Under the pieces are notes generated by a model that worked only from the letters and a program-made list of their open reading frames with translations, did not search any database and was not told the DNA's origin. A program made the translations under genes and the position numbers. From positions 1 through 16,758 of the forward strand of contig JAQVDG010000011.1 in assembly GCA_028698395.1 (NCBI GenBank): a stretch of DNA of 16,758 bases, read 5' to 3'. Shown here one piece after another: positions 10,662-16,758 of the stretch. Every line of letters begins with the position of its first letter. Position 1 is the stretch's first letter. This DNA comes from Weeksellaceae bacterium (GTDB lineage Bacteria > Bacteroidota > Bacteroidia > Flavobacteriales > Weeksellaceae).

Positions 10662-11369
10662 TTAATACGATTCCAATAAGAAAATGGCGGGCTTTTTATG
10701 AAAGTCCGTCTTTTTTTTTGCCCAATCTTTAAGAGACTGTGTTAAAATGAATTCGTCATCCATCGTTAAATTAGAAGCCACACAAAGCAAAGTAGAAGCT
10801 TGTCCGAATTGAATTAAATCTTCTATTAATTGATTATTTCGGTAAGGTGTTTCCATAAAAATCTGAGTAGATTTTTCTCTTCTACTCTCCTGCTCTAATT
10901 TTTGAATGGCTTTTTTTCGCTCAAATTTATCAATTGGTAAATAACCATGGAAAGTGAATTTTTGACCGTTCATCCCGGAAGCCATCAGTGCTAATAAAAT
11001 AGAAGACGGTCCGACCAAAGGAATAACCTGGCAATTTTTTTGATGAGCCAATCGAACTAATTTTGCGCCGGGGTCGGCTACAGCAGGTAATCCTGCTTCT
11101 GAAAGAATTCCAATAGGTTGATTTAGTTGAAATAATTTATCCAATTCCCATAATTCTTCTTGAGAGGTATTTTTATTCAACAAATAAATTTCCAATTCTG
11201 ACTGTTTTTTTTTTGGAAGAATTGTCTTAATAAATTTACGTGCCGATTTTTCATTTTCAACAACAAAAATATTTATTTGTTCTATAATCTGAAGATTATA
11301 ATCGGGTAAACTTCGCTGAAAATCATCATTGCCCAACAAAGTCGGAATCAAATATAATTTAGCTTTCAT
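10662..11369 (-). CDS. Short RsmI-like SAM-dependent methyltransferase (tetrapyrrole methylase fold)
   Basis: The protein belongs to the tetrapyrrole-methylase-fold family that includes RsmI (16S rRNA C1402 2'-O-methyltransferase). Visible family marks are the LIPTLLGN start (7-14), [12 protein letters not shown] (91-102), [13 protein letters not shown] (120-132, SAM-binding region) and FHGYLP (140-145). At 235 residues it is clearly shorter than E. coli RsmI (286) and lacks the extra C-terminal helical region. Bacteroidota often carry this short form in addition to a full RsmI, so its substrate is uncertain; an RNA is the likeliest. Its start overlaps the end of the phosphatase gene by 11 bases, pointing to translational coupling in the dnaA operon. 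Its last 19 or so codons contain the terminator of the opposing ompA gene, which accounts for the KKK and HKKP composition there. Confidence 0.82.
   Translation of the reverse strand: MKAKLYLIPTLLGNDDFQRSLPDYNLQIIEQINIFVVENEKSARKFIKTILPKKKQSELEIYLLNKNTSQEELWELDKLFQLNQPIGILSEAGLPAVADPGAKLVRLAHQKNCQVIPLVGPSSILLALMASGMNGQKFTFHGYLPIDKFERKKAIQKLEQESRREKSTQIFMETPYRNNQLIEDLIQFGQASTLLCVASNLTMDDEFILTQSLKDWAKKKTDFHKKPAIFLLESY
10686..10719 (+). terminator. Strong terminator of the OmpA-family gene, inside the opposing methyltransferase gene
   Basis: A 10-bp stem (10686-10695 with 10701-10710) including two G-U pairs closes a 5-base loop and is followed by nine T residues (10711-10719). It starts 33 bases past the ompA stop but lies wholly within codons of the minus-strand methyltransferase. 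In the antisense RNA the two G-U pairs become A-C mismatches, so it should act only on the plus strand. Confidence 0.88.
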
Positions 11370-11802
11370 TGTATTTTAATTTGTCTGCCCATTTGCTCAA
11401 AGAAGCGTCCAAAAGCTGAAAGACATCTTCAAATTCCTTTTCATTTCCATAATAAGGGTCGGGAACTTCCATGTCTTTATCCAAAAGCATTTTTACTTTA
11501 TTTTTTTGTTCTTGATTTTTTGCTAAAGCAATAATATTAGAATAATTCGATTTATCCATTGCGAAAATCACATCGAATTTTTCAAAATCAGAAATTTTAA
11601 ATTGCCTTGCTTTTAGCTTAGAAATGTCCACTCCTTTTCTTTTTGCAACTGTAATTGCACGGAAATCAGGAGCTTCTCCGGCATGCCAGTTTCCTGTTCC
11701 GGCTGAATCTACTTCAAAATCATCCGATAATTTTGAGCGTAAAATTCCTTCTGCCATTGGAGAACGACAGATATTGCCTAAACAAACCATCAAAATTTTC
11801 AT
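11359..11802 (-). CDS. Low-molecular-weight protein-tyrosine phosphatase
   Basis: This 147-residue cytoplasmic enzyme removes phosphate from protein tyrosine (or small phosphoesters) through a cysteinyl-phosphate intermediate. The P-loop CLGNICRS sits at residues 7-14 with nucleophile Cys7 and phosphate-binding Arg13. The general acid is Asp115 in the DPYY motif (115-118), with both following tyrosines present. The length is typical for the family. It starts 9 bases after the dnaA stop and overlaps the next gene by 11 bases, so it sits in the middle of a three-gene operon. In other bacteria such enzymes often pair with BY-kinases in capsule clusters; no kinase or capsule gene is near here, so its target is unknown. 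Confidence 0.95.
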   Translation of the reverse strand: MKILMVCLGNICRSPMAEGILRSKLSDDFEVDSAGTGNWHAGEAPDFRAITVAKRKGVDISKLKARQFKISDFEKFDVIFAMDKSNYSNIIALAKNQEQKNKVKMLLDKDMEVPDPYYGNEKEFEDVFQLLDASLSKWADKLKYNES

Positions 11803-11811
11803 AGTAAACGT

Positions 11812-13242
11812 TTATTCCCAATTGATTTTACGATTCAAATCATCTACATAACCTTTGAATACTTTATCGGTTTCTGATAAATTCCGAACGGTTTTGCAAG
11901 CGTGCAATACAGTTGCGTGATCTCTTTTACCAATTTGAGAACCAATACTTGCCAAGGAAGCTTTGGTATATTTTTTTGAAAAATACATTGCTAACTGACG
12001 TGCCTGAACAATATCTCTTTTTCGCGTTTTGGATTGAATATCGTCAACCGGGATTTTAAAATAATCACAAACAACACGCTGAATGTAATCAATTGAGATT
12101 TCTTTTCGGGTATTACTGATGAAATTGGCCAAAGTTTTTTGAGTCAATTCCATTGTAATTTCCTTTTTATTTAAAGTGGCTTGTGCAATGATGGAATTTA
12201 AACAACCTTCTAATTCTCGAATATTGGTTTTTATATTTTTTGCAATATGATCCAAAACTTCTTCCGGAATTTCAATACCGTCTTTTTCAGTTTTATGTTT
12301 TAAAATTGCTAAACGAGTTTCGTAATCTGGCGTTTGTAAATCTGCTGATAAACCCCATTTAAATCGGGAAATCAAACGTTGTTCAATATCCTGAATATCC
12401 ACCGGTGGTTTATCAGAAGTTAAAATAATTTGATTTCCTTTTTGATGTAAGTGATTGAATATATTGAAAAAAGCTTCTTGTGTTCCTTTTTTACCGGATA
12501 AAAAATGAATGTCATCAATTATTAAAACATCAATCATTTGATAAAAATGAATAAAATCATTTCGGTTATTGCTTTGTGCTGCATCGGCATACTGTTGCTG
12601 AAATTTTTCAGTTGAAACATACAAAACCGTTTTATCAGGATGTTTTTCTTTCACTTCCAACCCGATGGCATGCGCTAAATGGGTTTTCCCTAATCCCACT
12701 CCACCGTAGATGAATAACGGATTAAATGATGTTCCGCCCGGTTTTTTTGCAATTGCTTTTCCGGCAGAACGAGCCAAGCGATTCGCTTCTCCTTCAATAA
12801 AATTGCTGAAACTATTGTTTATATTTAATTGTGAATCAATTTTTATTTTTTGTAATCCCGGAATAATAAAAGGATTTTTCACTTTTTTACTGTCAATTGG
12901 CAAAGGGGCGTCAACCTCTTGTGGTTTTATTTTTTCCCGATTTGAACTAGGAATTTTCACCGTATAAGAATCTTTTCCAGTGTATTTTTGATCCATTACG
13001 ATACTGTAAACCAATTTTGCTTCTTTTCCTAATTCCTTTTGGAGAGCGATTTTCAGTAATTTCACATAATGTTCTTCTAGCCATTCATAAAAAAACTTAC
13101 TGGGAACCTGAATGGTTAAAATATTTTCAGTAAGTTTGATAGGTTGAATCGGAGTAAACCAAGTATTGAAAGCTTGCTCATGAATATTGTCTTTAACAAA
13201 ATCCAAACAATTTTCCCATACCCGATTTGCTGTTTTTGACAT
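11812..13242 (-). CDS. dnaA: Chromosomal replication initiator DnaA
   Basis: DnaA is the AAA+ protein that binds DnaA boxes and opens the replication origin. All four domains can be followed in 476 residues: domain I (about 1-85, VWENCLDFVKDNI and FNTWFTPI), a linker (86-140), the AAA+ core with Walker A GGVGLGKTH (180-188) and Walker B LIIDDIHFL (240-248), the arginine region around SRFKWGL (292-298) and the sensor 2 motif NIRELEGCL (340-348), and domain IV (about 375-476) with the DNA-binding signature IGKRDHATVLHACK (437-450). It is first in an operon with the phosphatase and methyltransferase genes. The gap to the divergent thioesterase holds one 8-of-9 match to the DnaA box (TTATCCAGA, minus strand, 13325-13333), which could be an autoregulation site but may be chance. 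Confidence 0.98.
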   Translation of the reverse strand: MSKTANRVWENCLDFVKDNIHEQAFNTWFTPIQPIKLTENILTIQVPSKFFYEWLEEHYVKLLKIALQKELGKEAKLVYSIVMDQKYTGKDSYTVKIPSSNREKIKPQEVDAPLPIDSKKVKNPFIIPGLQKIKIDSQLNINNSFSNFIEGEANRLARSAGKAIAKKPGGTSFNPLFIYGGVGLGKTHLAHAIGLEVKEKHPDKTVLYVSTEKFQQQYADAAQSNNRNDFIHFYQMIDVLIIDDIHFLSGKKGTQEAFFNIFNHLHQKGNQIILTSDKPPVDIQDIEQRLISRFKWGLSADLQTPDYETRLAILKHKTEKDGIEIPEEVLDHIAKNIKTNIRELEGCLNSIIAQATLNKKEITMELTQKTLANFISNTRKEISIDYIQRVVCDYFKIPVDDIQSKTRKRDIVQARQLAMYFSKKYTKASLASIGSQIGKRDHATVLHACKTVRNLSETDKVFKGYVDDLNRKINWE

Positions 13243-13364
13243 AGTTTTAAAATATTGATTTTTTGGTTAAAATTTGGTACTAATATAGGCTTTTTTTTCG
13301 CCTGAACAAAAGTGCTTATTATTTTCTGGATAAAAAAATGAAATGCTTCTTGACTTTTTGAAAA

Positions 13365-13372
13365 TATCTTTG
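13365..13372 (+). promoter_or_regulatory. -7 box for the thioesterase gene
   Basis: TATCTTTG matches TAnnTTTG exactly and lies 24 bases before ATG 13397. It falls after the earlier in-frame ATG at 13343, so it also supports the later start. No TTG is seen at the usual -33 distance. Confidence 0.5.
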
Positions 13373-13396
13373 TATAACCTAAATAAAAACTTTAAT

Positions 13397-13816
13397 ATGA
13401 TTAAATCAACAACTTCTATAAGAGTGCGATACGGTGAAACAGACCAAATGGGAATTGTATATCATGGCAATTATCCGGCTTATTTTGAATTAGGTAGAAT
13501 TGAGCTTTTCAGAGAGATTGATTTGCCTTACAAGGACTTAGAAGAAAGTGGTGTTTTGCTTCCGGTTATTGAGCTTCATCTTCGTTATATCAAATCTGCA
13601 TTTTATGATGATATTTTAACCATTGAAACACAAATTAAGGAAATCCCGAAAGGCGTTCGCTTTCGTTTTGATTATAAAATAACCAATCAGAATAATGAGC
13701 TTTTAACCGAAGGTTATGCATTGCTTGCCTTTGTGGATAAATTTACCCGAAAACCTGTTCGTTGCCCGGAATATATGCTGAAAAAACTGGAATTTTTATT
13801 AAGCAAAAATGAGTGA
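13397..13816 (+). CDS. YbgC/FadM-family acyl-CoA thioesterase (hotdog fold)
   Basis: This small cytoplasmic hotdog-fold enzyme probably hydrolyses acyl-CoA thioesters. The 4HBT signature is clear: RYGETDQMGIVYHGNYPAYFE at 11-31 with catalytic Asp16 and His23. It is followed by the typical HLRYIKSAFYDD strand-turn (61-72) and RFRFDYKI (88-95). I chose ATG 13397 (139 residues). An in-frame ATG at 13343 would add 18 residues (LLDFLKISLYN...) that are not part of the family, and a -7 promoter box at 13365-13372 lies between the two. The acyl chain preference cannot be read from the sequence. The gene is divergent from dnaA and ends 4 bases from the convergent aminotransferase gene. A perfect DnaA-box 9-mer lies within its coding sequence at 13732-13740. 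Confidence 0.88.
   Translation: MIKSTTSIRVRYGETDQMGIVYHGNYPAYFELGRIELFREIDLPYKDLEESGVLLPVIELHLRYIKSAFYDDILTIETQIKEIPKGVRFRFDYKITNQNNELLTEGYALLAFVDKFTRKPVRCPEYMLKKLEFLLSKNE
13732..13740 (-). promoter_or_regulatory. Perfect match to the DnaA box inside the thioesterase gene
   Basis: On the minus strand the sequence is TTATCCACA, the full DnaA-box consensus, about 490 bases upstream of dnaA. It is the only perfect copy I noticed in the window. The codons read VDK in a conserved stretch, so coding needs may explain it. Confidence 0.35.
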
Positions 13817-13820
13817 ATTT

Positions 13821-15080
13821 TTAGCTTAATTGCTTTAGTGCAAGTTTTAAATTGTTCATAATATCCGGAATTTCATTTCGTTTTACTGTTCCAACTGATA
13901 ATCGAAACCAAGGCTGAGTATGACTTACTCCAAAAGCATAAAACGGTACTAAGGCAACTTTTGCTTCCTTCAAAAGATAAGAAGTAATTTGCTGAACGGA
14001 CTTTAATTCTTCACCTTCTGCTGTCTTTTTATTTAGTAAATCAAATTTTACCGTTAAATACAAGGCAGCTTCGGGCTGAATAACATCAACCGGAAACCCT
14101 TCATTATTTAATTTTTTAAATTCACGGTAAAATTCTGTTAATCTGTAACTTATTTCGGATTTTAAATGAATTAAATAGGTATTTACTTCATTTGACATTT
14201 TTAAAAATTCTGCTGTTGCCATCTGCTCCGGTTTAGGTGCCCAAGCTCCAATATGACTCAAAATATCTTTCATTTTTGAAATCACTTTTTCCGGTCCGAA
14301 TGCCCAACCTACACGAACTCCAGTTGAGGCAAAAGCTTTGGAAATTCCATCAACAAAAATCGTATAATCTCGCATTTCCGGAGAAATGCTAACCGGATTA
14401 TAATGCTGAATTGTACCATAAGTCAATTGCCAATAAATTTGGTCATACAACAAATACAAAGGTTTCAAATTCAATTCACTCCTTCTTTTATTTTCTGTTA
14501 TAATTAAGTGGTTTATTTTCTCTAATTCAGCATATTCAAATGTAGTCCCACTCGGATTTAAAGGAGAACAAACTGCAATCAGATTTGCTTCCTGAATGTA
14601 AGGAGCAATTTCTTCTACAGTTGGCATAAATTTATTTTCTGCCTGAGTCTCAATCACAATTTCTTTACATCGCGATAAAAAAGTATAAGCATCGTTGTTC
14701 CAAGAAGGAGCCGGATATAAAACAGTATCGTTGACATCTAAAATAGTTTGGTAAATCGCATAAATCAACGGACGAGCACCACCAGAAATTAAAATTTCGT
14801 TTGCTGTATAAGTTAATTTTAAATTTTTTTCTAAATAGGCTGAAACGCTTTTCCGAAGTACTTCTTCTCCATTTCCTGCCGGATAATTCGTTAAATCAGA
14901 TTGGTATGCTTTTATGATTAAATCTTTTAATTCGGTTGGAACAGAAAATAATTTTGAATCAAAATCACCAATGGTTAAATTAAATATTTTTTGTCCTTGT
15001 GCCTGCATAGCTCGAACTTCTCCGGCTATTTTTATGATTTCAGAACCTTTTAAATTTTCTGCCAACTGTGAGATTTTCAT
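13821..15080 (-). CDS. Class I/II PLP-dependent aminotransferase
   Basis: This fold-type I PLP enzyme transfers amino groups between an amino acid and a 2-oxo acid. The active-site residues of aspartate-aminotransferase-like enzymes are all visible: Trp127 stacking position (YPAPSW), Asn175 in SPLNPSGTT (172-180), Asp213 and Tyr216 in YDQIYW, Schiff-base Lys248 in DGISKAFASTG (244-254), Arg256 in VRVGW, and the substrate-carboxylate Arg393 in WFRLSVGT (391-398). The 419-residue length is slightly above the usual 390-400. The amino acid substrate cannot be decided from sequence alone; aspartate or an aromatic/branched amino acid are the main options. It starts 11 bases after the E2 gene on the same strand, so it is very likely co-transcribed with it, which leans toward amino acid breakdown. 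Confidence 0.9.
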   Translation of the reverse strand: MKISQLAENLKGSEIIKIAGEVRAMQAQGQKIFNLTIGDFDSKLFSVPTELKDLIIKAYQSDLTNYPAGNGEEVLRKSVSAYLEKNLKLTYTANEILISGGARPLIYAIYQTILDVNDTVLYPAPSWNNDAYTFLSRCKEIVIETQAENKFMPTVEEIAPYIQEANLIAVCSPLNPSGTTFEYAELEKINHLIITENKRRSELNLKPLYLLYDQIYWQLTYGTIQHYNPVSISPEMRDYTIFVDGISKAFASTGVRVGWAFGPEKVISKMKDILSHIGAWAPKPEQMATAEFLKMSNEVNTYLIHLKSEISYRLTEFYREFKKLNNEGFPVDVIQPEAALYLTVKFDLLNKKTAEGEELKSVQQITSYLLKEAKVALVPFYAFGVSHTQPWFRLSVGTVKRNEIPDIMNNLKLALKQLS

Positions 15081-15091
15081 AGTTTTACGTT

Positions 15092-16321
15092 TTATTTAAT
15101 TTCTTCTAATTTCTTTTTAACTGTCGATAAAAATTGGGAAGCCAATGCACCGTCAATTACTCTGTGATCGTAGGACAAGGAAAGCATCATCATTTTACAA
15201 ACAGCCAATTCTTCTTTTCCATCAACTTTAATTACTCCTGCGCCTGAACGGATTTCACCCAAAGCTAAAACTGCTACCTGCGGACGGCTGATAATCGGGG
15301 TTCCCATTAGGCTTCCAAAAATCCCGGTATTGCTAACTGTGAAAGTTGTATCTTGAATATCAGTTGATTTTAATTTATTAGATTTAGCATTATTTCCAAT
15401 TTGATTTACATTTTCTATGATTTCTTTCAATGTCATATCATTGACTTTTTTCACATTAGGAACAATTAAATTCCCATCGGGTAAAGCAGTTGCAAATCCT
15501 AAATTAACATCGTTTTTCAGAATAAGTTCATCTTCATTCAGCCAAGCATTAAACTTTGGGAATTCTTTCAAAGTATCAATGACTGCTTTCATTATGAAAT
15601 GCGTATAGGTGATTTTCACACTATTTTTCTTTTGGAAATCTTCTTTAATTGCTTCTCTGTGTTTAACTAAATTTGATACGTTTACTTCTGAAAAAGTTGT
15701 AACATGCGGGATAATTTGATAAGAACTTTGTAAATGCTGTGCCGCAATTTGACGGATTCGGGGCAAAGTTTCTACTTTATCTTCCGGCTGGATATTCAAA
15801 TTTAATTTTTGTGAAACAGATCCTTGTTGAATTGGTTTTTCATCCTTTTTTAGGTACCTTAAAATATCAATTTTACGGATTCTTCCATTTTCTCCGGTAG
15901 GTTGAATTTGCTTTAATTCTTCGATTTCCAAACCGTTTTCAGCGGCAATTCTCCGAACAACCGGTGAAAGAAATGATTTTCCATCTAATCTCTTAATTTC
16001 CAATAATTCAACCTGGACATCGGATTGAACGAGATGATTTTTTTCTTCTCCCACCTGTTCAACATGAACTACCGTATCTTCAGAAACTTCAAAAATACAA
16101 ATTGGAGTTCCTACTTTGGCTTCATCTCCTTCTTCTACTAAAATCGTTTTTAACACACCTTCATATTCGGAAGGCAATTCACTGTCCACTTTGTCGGTTC
16201 CAATGGTTACAAAAACCTCATCTTTTTCTATAGAATCACCCGGTTGTTTCAACCAATTGGTAATGGTTGCTTCCATCACGCTCTCCCCCATTTTGGGAAG
16301 AAGAATTTGAATTTCTTTCAT
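15092..16321 (-). CDS. 2-oxoacid dehydrogenase E2 (dihydrolipoamide acyltransferase), branched-chain type likely
   Basis: The E2 core of a 2-oxoacid dehydrogenase complex transfers the acyl group from lipoamide to CoA. Domains in order: a single lipoyl domain (about 1-78) with lipoylated Lys44 in GTDKVDSELPS (41-51), a linker, an E3/E1-binding domain (about 117-157, FLSPVVRRIAAENG), and the catalytic acyltransferase domain (about 185-409) with SYDHRVIDG (383-391), catalytic His386 and Asp390. The 409-residue length and single lipoyl domain resemble branched-chain or mixed-substrate E2 proteins; pyruvate or 2-oxoglutarate forms cannot be excluded. I chose ATG 16319-16321. The frame extends to a TTG at 16378, but MKEIQILLPKMGE is the normal family N-terminus. 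No E1 or E3 gene is present here. The neighbours fit amino acid catabolism. Confidence 0.9.
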   Translation of the reverse strand: MKEIQILLPKMGESVMEATITNWLKQPGDSIEKDEVFVTIGTDKVDSELPSEYEGVLKTILVEEGDEAKVGTPICIFEVSEDTVVHVEQVGEEKNHLVQSDVQVELLEIKRLDGKSFLSPVVRRIAAENGLEIEELKQIQPTGENGRIRKIDILRYLKKDEKPIQQGSVSQKLNLNIQPEDKVETLPRIRQIAAQHLQSSYQIIPHVTTFSEVNVSNLVKHREAIKEDFQKKNSVKITYTHFIMKAVIDTLKEFPKFNAWLNEDELILKNDVNLGFATALPDGNLIVPNVKKVNDMTLKEIIENVNQIGNNAKSNKLKSTDIQDTTFTVSNTGIFGSLMGTPIISRPQVAVLALGEIRSGAGVIKVDGKEELAVCKMMMLSLSYDHRVIDGALASQFLSTVKKKLEEIK

Positions 16322-16393
16322 TTCTCTATAGGTAGTAAGTACCGGAATAGGACTGTGAGTCTTATTGTCTGGTAACAAATACTTTATGTCTAA

Positions 16394-16758
16394 TTATTCA
16401 AACGCATTAATTCCTGTAATATCATTTCCTGTAATCAGTAAATGAATATCATGTGTTCCTTCGTAAGTAATTACCGATTCTAAATTGGCGGCATGACGCA
16501 TCATCGGATAATCGCCGACAATTCCCATTCCTCCTAAAATTTGCCGGGATTCGCGTGCAATATCAATTGCCATTTTTACATTATTACGTTTTGCCATTGA
16601 TATTTGTGCCGGAGTTGCTTTATCTTCATTTTTTAAAGTTCCTAAACGCCAAACTAATAATTGTGCTTTAGTAATTTCAGTAATGAATTCGGCTAATTTT
16701 TTTTGTTGTAATTGATATGAAGCAATTGGTTTTCCAAATTGTTTTCTTTCTAAAGAAT
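16394..16758 (-). CDS. gcdH: Acyl-CoA dehydrogenase, glutaryl-CoA dehydrogenase-like (C-terminal part; start outside window)
   Basis: The frame is open to the right edge and encodes the last 120 residues of an FAD-dependent acyl-CoA dehydrogenase. It runs from RKQFGKPIASYQLQQKKLA (fragment residues 4-22) through RQILGGMGIVGDYP (71-84) to the stop at 16394-16396. The segment TYEGTHDIHLLITG (97-110), with catalytic base Glu99, followed by DITGINAF (112-119), matches the ending typical of glutaryl-CoA dehydrogenase. This enzyme oxidises and decarboxylates glutaryl-CoA to crotonyl-CoA in lysine and tryptophan breakdown. Family membership is certain; glutaryl-CoA specificity is likely but not proven without the N-terminal part. 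An internal Met at 16595-16597 is not the start, because the homology runs through it. The E2 gene follows 72 bases later on the same strand. Confidence 0.88.
   Translation of the reverse strand, partial: SLERKQFGKPIASYQLQQKKLAEFITEITKAQLLVWRLGTLKNEDKATPAQISMAKRNNVKMAIDIARESRQILGGMGIVGDYPMMRHAANLESVITYEGTHDIHLLITGNDITGINAFE

Noticed and set aside
13287..13303. AGGC/GCCT inverted pair around a T run upstream of dnaA
   Set aside because: A 4-bp stem with the T run in the loop does not form a terminator or clear operator.
13343..13396. N-terminal extension of the thioesterase to ATG 13343
   Set aside because: A consensus -7 box lies inside this stretch, and the added residues are not part of the family.
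16322..16378. N-terminal extension of the E2 gene to a TTG codon at 16378
   Set aside because: The lipoyl domain normally begins right at the MKEIQILLPKMGE start, so ATG 16321 is preferred.

Overview
The window looks like ordinary chromosome from an AT-rich member of the Bacteroidota, most likely class Flavobacteriia. The evidence is the low GC content, the near absence of Shine-Dalgarno sequences, several promoters with the Bacteroidota -7 box TAnnTTTG, and a characteristic gene set: S46 family dipeptidyl peptidase, monomeric NADP-isocitrate dehydrogenase, an OmpA-type lipoprotein, and a short RsmI-like methyltransferase next to dnaA. I see no insertion sequence, prophage, CRISPR array, tRNA or rRNA. 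Genes fill most of the window and the longest gap is about 250 bases.

Layout. Bases 1-642 (+): the tail of an unidentified gene, possibly tatA-like, then a PAP2 phosphatase. Bases 652-978 (-): a stand-alone HisE. Bases 1094-3736 (+): enolase and citrate synthase, ending in a strong bidirectional terminator. Bases 3853-9545 (-): three tandem genes, which in transcription order are type I asparaginase, monomeric isocitrate dehydrogenase and a secreted S46 peptidase. Bases 9798-10652 (+): an OmpA-domain lipoprotein. Bases 10662-13242 (-): a tight dnaA / low-molecular-weight tyrosine phosphatase / RsmI-like methyltransferase operon. Bases 13397-13816 (+): a hotdog thioesterase divergent from dnaA. 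Bases 13821-16758 (-): a glutaryl-CoA-dehydrogenase-like gene (cut by the window edge), a 2-oxoacid dehydrogenase E2 gene and an aminotransferase, probably one transcription unit.

How the genes fit together. Enolase, citrate synthase and isocitrate dehydrogenase belong to central carbon flow. The secreted peptidase, asparaginase, aminotransferase, E2 and acyl-CoA dehydrogenase suggest a cell that feeds substantially on peptides and amino acids and sends their carbon to the TCA cycle. The dnaA cluster is the replication-initiation locus, but there is no cluster of DnaA boxes beside it, so the origin is not evident here.

I found no convincing undescribed system. The most interesting structural point is the ompA terminator: it lies inside the coding end of the opposing methyltransferase gene, and its two G-U pairs let it fold well only in the ompA RNA.
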